NCBI RefSeq assembly: GCF_014201705.1
Contig: NZ_JACHFA010000002.1
Location: 371,228-435,227 of the forward strand
From: Borreliella spielmanii
Lineage (GTDB): Bacteria > Spirochaetota > Spirochaetia > Borreliales > Borreliaceae
Direction of reading: 5' to 3'
DNA length: 64,000 bases
Part shown: in pieces, positions 36,455-48,221 of the stretch
Position numbering within the stretch: the first letter of the stretch is position 1
Layout of the letters: each line of letters begins with the position of its first letter
The notes under the pieces: generated by a model
Database searches by the model: none
Seen by the model: only the letters and a program-made list of their open reading frames with translations
Told to the model about the DNA's origin: nothing
Made by a program: the position numbers and the translations under genes

Positions 36455-37489
36455 TTTTTTGTTTTCCAATTTCCATAGGCCTTTACCTTGAGTTAATATG
36501 TAAATTGTGTTGTTTGATACAGGAATAATATCGTTAAGACCCGTTTTGCTTAGCTGGGAACCGTTATAAGCTCCAGGCTCTACAGATTTTGAGGGTGCTT
36601 GTAAAGCAAAAATCCCTTCTTTATTTTTTGTGAACTCTGCAAACCCATTATTACTTCCTATTAATATTGCATCATTAAATTCCCTTGCAAAGTAACTACT
36701 AAATTCACCCACTTCGTCTTGAGTAAATATTGGTGTTGCGTAATTATTTGCACTTGAATAGACTTTAAACTTTGTGTCTAAATTATTATAACCGCCACTC
36801 ATTACTAAAATTTCAGAAAAACCCCTAATATTTGTTTTAATGATAGGCATTATTTCTTTGGTTTGCTGGTGATCTATGTTTGTATATGTATTGTTATTTG
36901 TTTGCCATATTTTAAGAGAATTTCCTGTAATTAAGTTGTCTTCATTTGATATTTGATAAAATTTGTCATTTTTATTAGCTTGTGATGGAGTTTTGTCAGC
37001 TCCGTGTAGGTCTAAAATTCTCTCTTGATTATTTTTGTCTATAGCTAAAATATATGCTTCTTTTATGCCATCCTTTCCTACAGATTTTAAGAATTTATAT
37101 GCGTTTAGCGGTTTTTTAAATTTTGATGTCCAATCTTTTCCATTTAGTTCGTAAACTTCTAGTTCTGAGTTTTTGTTTTGTGCTAAAAGATAGGTTTTGC
37201 CAGATACATTTACAATGTCATTTATAAACTCATAAGAATTACTCAAGTCAATTTTTTCAATTTTTCCCTTTTCTTTTTTAAATAAATGCATGGCTGCAAT
37301 ATAGAGAGTTTCTCCTACTAGAGAAATTCCGGTTGGACTTGAGCTTCCTAAAATATTATATTCATGATTTATTTTTTGAAGATTACCTAGTTGGGAAAAT
37401 ATGGATTCGCTTGAGCATGCTAATAGTAAAAATATTAATAGGTTTAAAATTAATCTTTTTTTAAAATAGTTTTCATATTTTTTTTTCAT
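36440..37489 (-). CDS. Lipoprotein matching BB0028, BAM-complex accessory protein
   Basis: The 349-residue product has a lipoprotein signal with lipobox LLLAC (Cys about 25, then SSES). Several beta-propeller-like blades follow, for example [14 protein letters not shown] and [14 protein letters not shown]. By gene order it corresponds to B31 BB0028, which published co-purification work places with BamA and BB0324 in the outer membrane beta-barrel assembly complex. The sequence itself shows only the lipoprotein and propeller-like character. It follows the outer-membrane-like gene by 7 bp. Confidence 0.72.
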   Translation of the reverse strand: MKKKYENYFKKRLILNLLIFLLLACSSESIFSQLGNLQKINHEYNILGSSSPTGISLVGETLYIAAMHLFKKEKGKIEKIDLSNSYEFINDIVNVSGKTYLLAQNKNSELEVYELNGKDWTSKFKKPLNAYKFLKSVGKDGIKEAYILAIDKNNQERILDLHGADKTPSQANKNDKFYQISNEDNLITGNSLKIWQTNNNTYTNIDHQQTKEIMPIIKTNIRGFSEILVMSGGYNNLDTKFKVYSSANNYATPIFTQDEVGEFSSYFAREFNDAILIGSNNGFAEFTKNKEGIFALQAPSKSVEPGAYNGSQLSKTGLNDIIPVSNNTIYILTQGKGLWKLENKKLTKE

Positions 37490-37496
37490 TTTTATC

Positions 37497-38135
37497 CTAC
37501 AATTTATTTACATTTACTGTAACTGATAATGATACATTTGCAAAATGTGCCATTTTAGCAGAATTTCCAAATTCAAACATCATCCACCAAGATGTTGTTA
37601 CTCCAAAAGACCATTTATAGTTAAAATTCCATAAAATTCCAGATCCAAAAGAGATTGTAGGGAGTGCATCAAAAGTTCTTAAATTTGTAATATTATTATT
37701 TCTATCTCCATATGTATTAAGAGAAAATCCTACATTTGTGAAAACTGGAATTTGAAATAATTCGCCTATATCAAATATATAGTTTATTGAAAATGTAATA
37801 GGTACGCTATAAAAAATTTTGCCCACACTTGAATCTGGATTTAATATATTAAAAGAATGGTTAATATCAAAATTAAACATATATCTTAGTTCAAGTCCAA
37901 TTGCTAAATTGTTTAAAATATGATACTGGTATTTTATTGCCCCAATGCCTCCTGGGTATAAATTAGTAGGATAAGCTTTTGATAAGTCATTGTAAAAAAT
38001 GGGTATTCCAACACTTAAATCTATTCCTAAGGTAGAGTTTGTATGCCTATCAATATTAGCTACGGCTTCGATTTTTTTTATATTTACGCCAATTAGCAGG
38101 ATTGCAATTAGTGTTATAAAAAGATACTTTTTCAT
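37497..38135 (-). CDS. Probable outer membrane beta-barrel protein
   Basis: The 212-residue product has a signal peptide (about 1-24, MKKYLFITLIAILLIGVNIKK). The rest shows alternating hydrophobic/polar strands, such as GIGAIKYQYHILNNLAIGLE and FGSGILWNFNYKWSFGVTTS, ending in NVSLSVTVNVNKL. This pattern fits an 8-10-strand barrel. No named family is recognised. It precedes the BAM-associated lipoprotein gene by 7 bp, a suggestive pairing. Confidence 0.6.
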   Translation of the reverse strand: MKKYLFITLIAILLIGVNIKKIEAVANIDRHTNSTLGIDLSVGIPIFYNDLSKAYPTNLYPGGIGAIKYQYHILNNLAIGLELRYMFNFDINHSFNILNPDSSVGKIFYSVPITFSINYIFDIGELFQIPVFTNVGFSLNTYGDRNNNITNLRTFDALPTISFGSGILWNFNYKWSFGVTTSWWMMFEFGNSAKMAHFANVSLSVTVNVNKL

Positions 38136-38230
38136 TATTCTCCATTCTTTTAAAATTATTACCCCTGTTTATTATAGTTGAAAATAAATTTAATTACAAT
38201 TTGAAATTTAGTAGCTTAGCTTTTTTTATA

Positions 38231-38257
38231 TTGACAATCTAAGTATAATATTAATAA
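38231..38257 (+). promoter_or_regulatory. Possible folD promoter
   Basis: TTGACA at 38231-38236 is a perfect -35. The best -10 is TAATAA at 38252-38257 (spacer 15); a TATAAT at 38244-38249 is too close. The start of folD is 26 bp further on. Confidence 0.35.
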
Positions 38258-38282
38258 CCCTATTAGGTTTAAGAGGTATATT

Positions 38283-39188
38283 TTGAATACTGTATTTAAT
38301 GGGAAAGATTTTGCAAGTAAGTATTATTTAATGCTTAAGGAATTCTTAAAAGACCACAATTTGAAAAATAAAATTGCATTAAAAGTTGTTTTGGCAAATG
38401 ATGAGCCTGCAAGCAATCTTTATGTTTCAATTAAGAATCGAGTTGCAAAAGAGATAGGCTTGAATGTTGAAGTAATTAAATTGTCTGCTAATTCTGTTCA
38501 AAGCGATGTTTTAAAAGTAATTGATAGAGAAAATAAAAATTTAAGTACAGATGGAATTATTGTTCAATTACCTCTTTTGAAGGGTATGGATTTAAATTCT
38601 GTTTTAAATGGTATAGTTTCTTCAAAAGATGTTGACGGCTTATCTTTTGTTAATTTAGGTAAAATGATTTTGGGAGATAAAAAAGGATTTATTCCTTGTA
38701 CAGCTCTTGCTGTATTAAAGATTTTGCGAGACGAAGGAATAAAAACATCTGGAAAAACGGTTGTTGTAGTCGGCAGAAGCCCTCTTGTAGGAAGGCCTAT
38801 TTCAATATTACTCTCTTCAAAGCCTTATGATGCAACTGTTATTACATGTCACAGTAAAAGCATTTATTTGGATGTTTATTTAAGACAGGCAGATATTGTT
38901 ATTTCTGCTGTTGGTAAGCCCAAGTTAATAGACAAAAGTATGTTATGTGGAAAACCTTACGTTATTGATATTGGTATTTCTGAAATTAAGACCAATAATG
39001 GGAAAGTTCTCTCAGGCGATACAGATTTTGAGAATATTAAAGATTGTGTTAAATTTATTACTCCTGTTAAGGGGGGAATAGGTCCTGTTACGGTTCTTAT
39101 GTTAATGTTTAACACAATTAAAGCTCATTTGATTAATAATAATATGTTTAATATTTTAGATCGGTTGGAAAAATTGTTGGAGGTGTAA
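38283..39188 (+). CDS. folD: Methylenetetrahydrofolate dehydrogenase/cyclohydrolase
   Basis: The 301-residue product has the substrate motif SNLYVSIKNRVAKEIG with the catalytic Lys, GIIVQLPLLKGMD, PCTALAVLKIL, the Rossmann-type VVVGRSPLVGRPI and the closing TPVKGGIGPVTVLML. It converts methylene-THF to 10-formyl-THF, the formyl donor for Fmt in this window. Start is TTG at 38283. Its stop abuts the yebC ATG. Confidence 0.95.
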   Translation: MNTVFNGKDFASKYYLMLKEFLKDHNLKNKIALKVVLANDEPASNLYVSIKNRVAKEIGLNVEVIKLSANSVQSDVLKVIDRENKNLSTDGIIVQLPLLKGMDLNSVLNGIVSSKDVDGLSFVNLGKMILGDKKGFIPCTALAVLKILRDEGIKTSGKTVVVVGRSPLVGRPISILLSSKPYDATVITCHSKSIYLDVYLRQADIVISAVGKPKLIDKSMLCGKPYVIDIGISEIKTNNGKVLSGDTDFENIKDCVKFITPVKGGIGPVTVLMLMFNTIKAHLINNNMFNILDRLEKLLEV

Positions 39189-39920
39189 ATGTCTGGTCAC
39201 AGCAAATGGTCAACAATAAAGAGGAAAAAAGGCGCTCTTGATGCAAAGCGTAATAAACTTTTTACAAAGTTAATAAGAGAAATAACTATTGCAGCTAAAA
39301 TGGGGGGAGGAGATATTGAGTCTAATTCAAGACTAAGGGTTGCTGTTAATAAGGCTAAGATTGCTAATATGCCAAAAGATAATATTGAGAAGGCAATAAA
39401 AAAAGGCATTGGTGGTAATGAGGGGGTTGAATATTTTGAAATCACCTATGAGGCTTATGCTCCTTATGGAGTGGCTTTAATGATTAAATGCTTGACTGAT
39501 AATAAAAATAGAACCTCTAGTGATGTAAAAAGTGTTCTTGCAAAAGCTGGGGGATCTCTTGGTACCCCCGGTTCAGTCTCATACATGTTTTACAGAAAGG
39601 GTCTTATTGTTTACAATTTAGAAAAATATCTTGAGGATGAAATAATGGAATTTGCATTAGAATTTGGTGCTGAGGATATTTTAGTTTCAAGCAACGAAGC
39701 AGAAGTTATAACAAATCCTGATGATTTTGATAAAGTCTTATCTTTTTTAAGAACTAAATTTAAAGAAGAAGTGGCAGAGATAGCTTTAATTCCTGAAAAT
39801 AAAATTTCTTTAAACAAAGAGCAAGCAGAAAAAATAATGCTTCTTATTGAAAAGCTTGAGGACTTTGATGATGTTCAGGAAGTAATTCATAATTTGGAGA
39901 TTCCAGAAGAATTAAGCTAA
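39189..39920 (+). CDS. yebC: YebC/PmpR-family protein
   Basis: The 243-residue product begins with the near-invariant SGHSKWSTIKRKKGALDAKR and continues with LFTKLIREITIAAKMGGGD. All three domains and the usual length are present. The family is annotated as a DNA-binding regulator; recent work in other bacteria links it to easing ribosome stalling at proline runs. GGAGG at 39179-39183 serves the ATG that abuts folD. A hairpin overlaps its stop codon. Confidence 0.92.
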   Translation: MSGHSKWSTIKRKKGALDAKRNKLFTKLIREITIAAKMGGGDIESNSRLRVAVNKAKIANMPKDNIEKAIKKGIGGNEGVEYFEITYEAYAPYGVALMIKCLTDNKNRTSSDVKSVLAKAGGSLGTPGSVSYMFYRKGLIVYNLEKYLEDEIMEFALEFGAEDILVSSNEAEVITNPDDFDKVLSFLRTKFKEEVAEIALIPENKISLNKEQAEKIMLLIEKLEDFDDVQEVIHNLEIPEELS

Positions 39921-39934
39921 TTTTTTAGCTTAAT
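39911..39934. terminator. Hairpin between yebC and the sugar dehydrogenase-like gene
   Basis: ATTAAGCTAA (39911-39920) and TTAGCTTAAT (39925-39934) form a perfect 10-bp stem with a TTTT loop. It overlaps the yebC stop and touches the end of the convergent gene at 39935, so it can serve both. Confidence 0.65.
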
Positions 39935-41074
39935 TTAAATCTTTTCGTAGTAAACTCTGTAGATTTTATTTCCAAAATCATCTGAAAAAAGAATTGAACC
40001 GTCATAATACGTGATTATATCAACAGGGCGTCCAAATTTGGAGTTATTGGGCTTTAAAAATCCATGTAAAAAGCTCTTGTAATTTTTTGCTGTTCTAGTT
40101 TTTGGGTCAATGTCTAGTGTGCTTATTTTGTATCCAACAGGAGAGGATCTGTTCCATGAACCATGTTCTGCTATGAATAATTTATTTATATATTCTTTTG
40201 GAAAGTTATTTCCTTTGTAAAAGTGTATTCCAAGTGGAGCTACGTGTGCAGGAAGTTCATAAATAGATGGACTAAATTTAGTGTTTTTAGGGGCTTTGTT
40301 ATAAAAATTGTGATTTTTTTGGTTTTTCCCAAATACATAGGGGAATCCAAAATGCTCTTTATATGTAATTATTAGGTTTATCTCATCTGGAGGAATGTTG
40401 TCTCCCAATCCGTCTTGGCCATTGTCGCTAAAATACATTTCGTTGCTAGTTGGATGAAAATCAAATCCAACTGAGTTTCTTACTCCAAAAGCTATTATTT
40501 CTTCTTTTTTTGTTTTTAAATCTATGCTGAGAATTATTGCTTCTTTTTTTGGGGGAATTTTAGCATTATGTTGAGATCCTATGTTTACTATTAATTTGTT
40601 ATTTTTAGGATCCACTTTGATATAGCGTCCAGAGTGGATTTTAGAATTATGTTTTGGTAAAAGTGAAAAAACTTGCATTTCCCATGTATAGTCTTTATTT
40701 GTTGTTATGCTTTTATTAATTTCTTCTTTTACATTTTTAACTACATATATTTTATCGACAGAAGATATATACAATTTATTGTCCCAATAAGCAATGCCAA
40801 TAGGGTTTTTTAGGGTTTTTGCTATGGTATAAATTTTTTTGTTTTTTGTTACAAAGTATGCAAAAGTACTCCCAGATCCTATGAATATGTTTCCATCTTG
40901 ATCGCTTGTAATTCCTCTTGGTTTTTCAATTGTATTATTTAAAAAAATTTCGACTTTAAATCCATTTGGAACTTTTAGTGCACTTACTGTTTCTTCTGCT
41001 GCCAGAGTTGTAGATGAGATTAAAAAAATAGTTGTAATTAATTGAAAATAGCTATTTAGAAATTGATTTTTCAT
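39935..41074 (-). CDS. Glucose/sorbosone dehydrogenase-like beta-propeller protein
   Basis: The 379-residue exported protein has a signal peptide (about 1-26, ending TLAAEE). A six-blade propeller of the soluble PQQ-dependent sugar dehydrogenase family follows. Typical segments are VPNGFKVEIFL, PRGITSDQDGNIFIGSG, GVRNSVGFDFHP, YFSDNGQDGLGDNIPPDE and LFIAEHGSWNRS. No PQQ synthesis genes are seen here, so it may bind another ligand. It has a divergent start region shared with ruvA. Confidence 0.8.
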   Translation of the reverse strand: MKNQFLNSYFQLITTIFLISSTTLAAEETVSALKVPNGFKVEIFLNNTIEKPRGITSDQDGNIFIGSGSTFAYFVTKNKKIYTIAKTLKNPIGIAYWDNKLYISSVDKIYVVKNVKEEINKSITTNKDYTWEMQVFSLLPKHNSKIHSGRYIKVDPKNNKLIVNIGSQHNAKIPPKKEAIILSIDLKTKKEEIIAFGVRNSVGFDFHPTSNEMYFSDNGQDGLGDNIPPDEINLIITYKEHFGFPYVFGKNQKNHNFYNKAPKNTKFSPSIYELPAHVAPLGIHFYKGNNFPKEYINKLFIAEHGSWNRSSPVGYKISTLDIDPKTRTAKNYKSFLHGFLKPNNSKFGRPVDIITYYDGSILFSDDFGNKIYRVYYEKI

Positions 41075-41144
41075 TTAGTATCCTTTTCTTATTTTAAGAT
41101 TTTTGCTTTAAATTGGGTGTTTCTGTGTAATATAATTTAATTAT

Positions 41145-41735
41145 ATGATAAATAAGATTTATGGTAAAGTTATAGAAAAAAAAGAATCTAGTTTGGTTTT
41201 AATGACCGCTGTTTTTGAATTTGAGCTTTTAGTTAGTGCATTTTGCCTTGATAATTTTAAGTTGTCAGACAAAGTTGAACTATTTACCTATCTTTATACA
41301 AGAGAAAATGAATTAAAACTTTTTGGATTTTTAAATTCAGACGAAAGAGAGACTTTTAAAAGACTTATTGGAGTAAGTGGAATAGGGCCAAGGGCTGCTT
41401 TGAGAGTGCTTTCTAGTATAAGGTATAATGAGTTTAAAGATGCTATTGATAGAGAAGACATTGAGCTTGTTGCTAAAATCAAAGGTATTGGCAAAAAAAT
41501 GGCTGGCAAGATGTTTTTACATCTTCAAGGTAAACTTTTGATTAATAATGAGCTTGAATCTAGCCTTTTTGGATTTAAAGAATTAGAAGAATCGATTGTT
41601 AGTATGGGATTTGACAGAAGAATTGTGAGTAGTAAGCTTAAGGAGGCTTTCAATCTAGTTGAATTTTCAAATTTAAAAGACTCTGAAAAGGAGCAGTTTT
41701 TATTTAAGGAGGTTTTAAAAAGAATGTCAAATTAA
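41145..41735 (+). CDS. ruvA: Holliday junction helicase subunit RuvA
   Basis: The 196-residue product has the N-terminal OB-fold (MINKIYGKVIEKKESSLVL), tandem helix-hairpin-helix motifs (LIGVSGIGPRAALRVLS and KIKGIGKKMAGKM) and the C-terminal RuvB-binding helices (150-196). RuvA binds four-way junctions and loads RuvB, encoded 71 bp downstream. No ruvC is nearby. Confidence 0.95.
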   Translation: MINKIYGKVIEKKESSLVLMTAVFEFELLVSAFCLDNFKLSDKVELFTYLYTRENELKLFGFLNSDERETFKRLIGVSGIGPRAALRVLSSIRYNEFKDAIDREDIELVAKIKGIGKKMAGKMFLHLQGKLLINNELESSLFGFKELEESIVSMGFDRRIVSSKLKEAFNLVEFSNLKDSEKEQFLFKEVLKRMSN

Positions 41736-41806
41736 TTTTAGTTTTTGTTAGTTTTTGGTAGTTATAAAAGTTATAAAATAGTCTTTAGTCTTTAAGGGGT
41801 ATTTTT

Positions 41807-42850
41807 ATGAAAGACGAAAATAGTATAAGCTTTTTAAGTTCTAATGAAAATTATTTATATGATAAGAGTGAAAATGAGCTTAGGCCTAAAGTCTTTGAAG
41901 ATTTCAAAGGTCAGGCTAATGTTAAAGAAACCCTTAGTATTTTTATAAGAGCTTCTAAAGAGAGAGATGAAGCTTTAGATCATGTTTTTTTAAGTGGTCC
42001 ACCAGGTCTTGGAAAGACTACTCTTGCAAGTATTATTGCCTTTGAGATGAATGCTTCGATTAAGATTACATCAGCTCCGGCTTTTGACAAGCCTAAAGAT
42101 ATTATTGGAATTTTAACAGGTCTTGATGAGAAGAGTGTTTTGTTTATTGATGAAATACATAGACTTAGACCAATAATAGAAGAAATGCTTTGTATTGCTA
42201 TGGAGGATTATGAGCTAGATTGGGTAATCGGGCAAGGAGCTAATGCAAGAACAGTTCGAATGCCACTTCCAAAATTCACATTGATTGGAGCTACTACTAA
42301 ACCAGGAAAAGTAACATCTCCACTTTATGCGAGATTTGGAATTACTGCAAGATTTGAACTTTACAGCGAAATAGAGCTTGTTGAGATAATAAAGAGAAAT
42401 TCTATTATTTTAAATATTGAAATAGAAGAGGATGCTGCTTTTCTTCTTGCAAGAAGTTCAAGAGGAACTCCTCGTATAGCAAATAGATTGCTAAGACGAA
42501 TAAGGGATATTGCTCAGGTAACTGGGAGTTTGGTTGTTACTAGCGATATTGTTGCAATTGGGCTTGAAATGCTTAGAATTGATGGGGAAGGTCTAGATGA
42601 GCAAGATAGAAATATTTTAAGAAGTTTAATATTGAAGTTTAATGGAGGCCCTGTAGGTGTTGATACTTTAGCTATTTCTGTGGGGGAAACAGCGGATTCT
42701 CTTGAAGACTTTTATGAACCTTATTTAATTATGAAAGGATTTATTAGCAGAACCCACAGGGGGCGTAAAGCCACTGAGTTCGCGTATCTCCACTTAAACT
42801 TAGAGATGAAAGAGGACAATCTTAATGAAAACCAAGGAGTTTCATTTTAA
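41807..42850 (+). CDS. ruvB: Holliday junction branch-migration ATPase RuvB
   Basis: The 347-residue AAA+ protein has Walker [11 protein letters not shown], Walker [10 protein letters not shown], sensor 1 LIGATTKPG, the arginine finger region [13 protein letters not shown] and a winged-helix end with [14 protein letters not shown]. It drives branch migration with RuvA. AAGGGG precedes the ATG. Its 3' end overlaps queA by 26 bp. Confidence 0.96.
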   Translation: MKDENSISFLSSNENYLYDKSENELRPKVFEDFKGQANVKETLSIFIRASKERDEALDHVFLSGPPGLGKTTLASIIAFEMNASIKITSAPAFDKPKDIIGILTGLDEKSVLFIDEIHRLRPIIEEMLCIAMEDYELDWVIGQGANARTVRMPLPKFTLIGATTKPGKVTSPLYARFGITARFELYSEIELVEIIKRNSIILNIEIEEDAAFLLARSSRGTPRIANRLLRRIRDIAQVTGSLVVTSDIVAIGLEMLRIDGEGLDEQDRNILRSLILKFNGGPVGVDTLAISVGETADSLEDFYEPYLIMKGFISRTHRGRKATEFAYLHLNLEMKEDNLNENQGVSF

Positions 42851-43865
42851 TTTACCCTATTCTTTAATAGCTCAATATCCAAGTGAAAAAAGAGGATCTT
42901 CAAGGTTAATGGTCTTAGATCCTAAATTGCAAGAAATTTACCATGAAAATTCTGTAAACAATATTTTAAAATATATAGATAGTGATACTTTTATTGTTTT
43001 TAACAATTCAAAAGTTAGAAAATCAAGAATATATGCAGAATCAGAGCTAGGTAGTGATGTTGAATTTTTAATTTTGGATAAAATTGACACCGATTTATTT
43101 ACTGCATTAATTTCTAAGTCTAAAAAGCAAATTGTTGGCAGTGTTTACAAATTTCCTGAAGGATTAATAGGTAAAATTTTGTCAAAAAATGGTAGTGAGA
43201 TTGTTTTAAAATTTGATAATGATGTTGGGGAAGATTATTTTGAAAAACATGGTTTTGTTCCTATACCTCCTTACATTAAAAGAGATTATGATAAAATAGA
43301 TGAAGATCGATATCAAACCATTTATTCTAAATATGTTGGGTCTGCAGCTTCTGCAACTGCGGGGTTGCATTTTAGCAGGGATTTATTTACTTTTTTTGAA
43401 AAGAACAATATTGAATATGATTTTATTACTCTTCATGTGGGTCTTGGCACTTTTCTTCCTGTAAGATCAAAAAAGGTTGAAGAACATAATATGCATTTTG
43501 AAACTTTTTTAATAAAAGATTGTGTGGCTGATAGATTGGAGAAGGCTAAATTTCTTGGTAAAAAAATTTTATCAATTGGTACTACAACGCTTAGGGCCTT
43601 AGAATCATCTTATGACGATGAACTTAAGAAGTTTAAAACAGGTCAGCAAAGTACAAATCTTTTTATTTATCCCGGTAAAAACTATTGTTTCAAATTTGTA
43701 GACATGCTTTTTACAAATTTTCACACACCACAGTCTACTCTTTTGATGTTGGTCTCTGCATTTGCAGGTAAAGATTTTGTGTTTAGCTCTTATGAAGAAG
43801 CTATAAAGAAAGGGTATAAATTTTTTTCTTATGGTGATGCTATGTTAGTTTTAAATCATATATAG
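42825..43865 (+). CDS. queA: S-adenosylmethionine:tRNA ribosyltransferase-isomerase
   Basis: The 346-residue product has the QueA signatures [20 protein letters not shown] at the start, [15 protein letters not shown] and [10 protein letters not shown] in the middle, and [17 protein letters not shown] near the end. It adds the epoxycyclopentanediol group to preQ1-modified tRNA in queuosine synthesis. ATG at 42825 lies inside ruvB, in another frame. Together with the VUT transporter at 16043-16717, it suggests the cell salvages a queuosine precursor. Confidence 0.95.
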   Translation: MKTKEFHFNLPYSLIAQYPSEKRGSSRLMVLDPKLQEIYHENSVNNILKYIDSDTFIVFNNSKVRKSRIYAESELGSDVEFLILDKIDTDLFTALISKSKKQIVGSVYKFPEGLIGKILSKNGSEIVLKFDNDVGEDYFEKHGFVPIPPYIKRDYDKIDEDRYQTIYSKYVGSAASATAGLHFSRDLFTFFEKNNIEYDFITLHVGLGTFLPVRSKKVEEHNMHFETFLIKDCVADRLEKAKFLGKKILSIGTTTLRALESSYDDELKKFKTGQQSTNLFIYPGKNYCFKFVDMLFTNFHTPQSTLLMLVSAFAGKDFVFSSYEEAIKKGYKFFSYGDAMLVLNHI

Positions 43866-43926
43866 ATATTAGTTGTGAATTATTTTAATATTTAAGTTGT
43901 GATAGAGGTTTAATTTAGTTAATTAA

Positions 43927-45618
<1,692 letters not shown>

Positions 45619-45625
45619 AAAATTT

Positions 45626-46144
45626 ATGCTTATTGGAAGCTTATTATTGCTTTTTAGTGTTTTGAATATTTATTCAAATTCATCCAATTATTCCAAGCTG
45701 AATTTTAATTATTTAAAGTTAAGTATTTCTAAAAATTTGCCATTGCAAGATAAATTAACTTCCAGTGGCAAATTTGTTTCTCAAAAAAAAAATAATATTA
45801 ATATACCTGTTGTTGATAAGGACGATTCTTTTCTTTATAAAAATATTCAAGAGAATAAAGCTTTAAATCTTGAGAATGATATTGAGTCAAAATCAGTAAA
45901 AGATTTGTATAGGTTTTCAGCTATTAGTATTGGATCTTTTCCAATAGCTTTATTTTTGAGCTTGTTTTTTTTCGATGTAGGATACTATTTTTATAGCGGA
46001 ATGAATGCAAATTACGTTCCATATCCTTTTTCAAATGGTCCTATTTTTTCAAAAGATGAAATTTATAAAAAATTTATTATTTCGGCTTCTATTGGGGCTA
46101 TGGTTGCATTAACTATTGCTTTGATTGATTATTTGCTTCAGTGA
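45626..46144 (+). CDS. Small membrane protein, unknown function
   Basis: The 172-residue product has a signal-like N-terminus (about 1-18), a polar Ser/Asn/Lys-rich middle, and two membrane segments (about 95-118 and 150-170). Between them is an aromatic loop with YYFYSGMNANYVPYPF. I do not recognise a family. It sits 7 bp after pfp and ends next to rluD, so it is probably in the same transcript. Confidence 0.65.
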   Translation: MLIGSLLLLFSVLNIYSNSSNYSKLNFNYLKLSISKNLPLQDKLTSSGKFVSQKKNNINIPVVDKDDSFLYKNIQENKALNLENDIESKSVKDLYRFSAISIGSFPIALFLSLFFFDVGYYFYSGMNANYVPYPFSNGPIFSKDEIYKKFIISASIGAMVALTIALIDYLLQ

Positions 46145-46145
46145 T

Positions 46146-47132
46146 ATGATAAGACTTAAGAGAGAATTTACTGTTAAAGAAAATGCTTTAAGATTGGATC
46201 TTTACTTGTCAAATAATTTGGAGGGTTTTACTAGAAGTCAGATTAAAAGAAGAAATGTAGAAGCGTTTAAAAAGAATAATGGAAAATTTTTTAAGATAAA
46301 ATTGTCTAAACCTGTTTTTAAGGATGACGAAATGCTTATTGAATTTGACGAGGAGAGTAGTCAGATTGATTGTCTTAGGCCTAGCAATATTCCTATTGCT
46401 ATAATTTATGAGGATTCTAATATTATTGTTTTAAATAAGCCACAAGGAATTTTAAGTCATCCTGGAATATCGCATTGGGATGATACTGTTGTGAATTTTC
46501 TTTTATACCATATAAAAGGATTGAAAATTAATTTTAATGAAGAAAAAATTCGACCCGGAATTGTTCATAGATTAGACAAAGATACTTCTGGAGTGTTAAT
46601 TTGTGCGAAAAACATTAGTACTTTAAGGTTTTTAGCGCAGCAGTTTAAAGATAAAAGGATAAATAAAGTCTACATTGCAATTGTTAAGGGCAATTTTAAT
46701 AGTTTTATTGGAAGTATTGAATCTTTTATAGATAGAGATAAATACAATAGGAAAAAATTTAGTGTTTCTAAAGATAAAGGCAAAAAAGCATTAACAGAAT
46801 ATAAATTATTACTCAATTTTGGGGGATATTCCCTTTTAGCTTTAAAACCTAAAACTGGTCGTACACATCAATTGAGAGTTCATATGAAATATCTTAATTT
46901 TCCAATATTAGGAGATGATGTTTATGGCAGAGTAGATAGCAGTTTTAAAAAAATAACTTTGATGCTTCATTCTTATAAGCTTGAAATTGATGTTGGAAAT
47001 GGAAGTAAATCTTTTAGGAAATTCATTTCTGAATTTCCTAAAAGATTTGTTATTTTTTTGTCAAATTTTTACAAAAGTGACGAATTGAATTTAATTATTG
47101 ATAATTTGGTTCTCTTGTTAAAAGATTTTTAA
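46146..47132 (+). CDS. rluD: RluD-type 23S rRNA pseudouridine synthase
   Basis: I take the ATG at 46146 (328 residues, MIRLKREFTV), one base after the previous stop; a TTG at 46125 would add seven residues. An N-terminal S4 domain (about 15-70) is followed by the RluA-family catalytic domain with GIVHRLDKDTSGVLICAKN (catalytic Asp in HRLDKDTSG), and LKPKTGRTHQLRVHM. It makes pseudouridines in helix 69 of 23S rRNA if truly RluD. The stop overlaps the convergent YitT gene by 4 bp (TTAA). Confidence 0.87.
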   Translation: MIRLKREFTVKENALRLDLYLSNNLEGFTRSQIKRRNVEAFKKNNGKFFKIKLSKPVFKDDEMLIEFDEESSQIDCLRPSNIPIAIIYEDSNIIVLNKPQGILSHPGISHWDDTVVNFLLYHIKGLKINFNEEKIRPGIVHRLDKDTSGVLICAKNISTLRFLAQQFKDKRINKVYIAIVKGNFNSFIGSIESFIDRDKYNRKKFSVSKDKGKKALTEYKLLLNFGGYSLLALKPKTGRTHQLRVHMKYLNFPILGDDVYGRVDSSFKKITLMLHSYKLEIDVGNGSKSFRKFISEFPKRFVIFLSNFYKSDELNLIIDNLVLLLKDF

Positions 47133-48103
47133 TTTAAAATTTCTTGTTTTTCTTGTTTTAATGAAATTGAATTAGTTATTATTTTTCCTCCAGTAATTTC
47201 ATTAGTGTTAATAATGGTAATGAAACAATTTGGATCAACTTTTTGTGATATATACTTAATTCTTGACAAACGCATTATTGGGACTACTATAAATACTATG
47301 GTTTTTTCTGTCCCTGCCCAAGCTCCTTTTCCACTTATTAATGTAGCAGCTAATTTTAGCTTGTTTGTAAGAAGATAAGCAATTTCTTTTCCTTTATCCG
47401 AAATGATTAATATTGCTTTTTGATTGCCAAATCCGCTGCTTGTTTTGTCTGTCATGATAGATGTTACAAATGATGCTATTAGTGTATAAAGAGCGATTTC
47501 AATATTAAATAAAAAGGATGCAAGTATTAATACTACTAAATTAACTATGAAGTTTGTTGTTCCAATACTAATTGAATATTTTTCTTTAATTATCATTGCA
47601 ATTATATCTGATCCTCCTGAAGACCCTTTACCTTTAAACACTAGCCCAAGCCCGAGCCCAGAAATAAGGCCAGCTAATATTGATACAAGCATCATATCGT
47701 TAAGATGTATTTTACTTTGTAAAAACTGTGAGTAGTTTATAATGATAGAATATAATCCCATTGCAATCCAACTTTGAATGATGAATGTTATATTTAAAAA
47801 TTTTATTCCAATAAGAAATAATGGGATGTTTAATGCAAATATTGTCCATCCTAAATTGAAGCTTGCCAGGTAATGCAGCATTAATGAAATGCCCCCAATT
47901 CCCCCACTAAGAAGTCCGTGAGGAATGTATAAAATATTTGTGGAAATTGCCATTAGCGTTGAGCCCAAAGCTATTTGTATTGTGCTATCAAATATTAATT
48001 TAGGATTTTTAGTAATAGTTTTTATTTTTTTTGCTAGTATTATGAATAACAATTTGAGTTTTTTTTTAATCCTGCGACAACTTATCTTTTTTTTCTTTTT
48101 CAC
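47129..48103 (-). CDS. YitT-family membrane protein
   Basis: The 324-residue protein has a very basic N-terminus (KKKKKISCRRIKKKLK) and five to six membrane segments (about 40-230). The DUF161 hallmarks are GSTLMAISTNILYIPHGLLSGGIGGI and GLVFKGKGSSGGSDIIA. A C-terminal cytoplasmic DUF2179 domain (about 240-320) includes ATLISGKGAW. The family is widespread but of unknown transport role. It converges on rluD and shares stop bases with it. Confidence 0.85.
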   Translation of the reverse strand: MKKKKKISCRRIKKKLKLLFIILAKKIKTITKNPKLIFDSTIQIALGSTLMAISTNILYIPHGLLSGGIGGISLMLHYLASFNLGWTIFALNIPLFLIGIKFLNITFIIQSWIAMGLYSIIINYSQFLQSKIHLNDMMLVSILAGLISGLGLGLVFKGKGSSGGSDIIAMIIKEKYSISIGTTNFIVNLVVLILASFLFNIEIALYTLIASFVTSIMTDKTSSGFGNQKAILIISDKGKEIAYLLTNKLKLAATLISGKGAWAGTEKTIVFIVVPIMRLSRIKYISQKVDPNCFITIINTNEITGGKIITNSISLKQEKQEILN

Positions 48104-48221
48104 TTAACACCAGATTTACTTTTAAGCCATAAAATAATTTACTTGAATTTTATATTAATTTTGCAAAAAAAACAATTTTATTCCCTTTTTTTATTTTTTT
48201 TGATATCATGTTCATGAAACT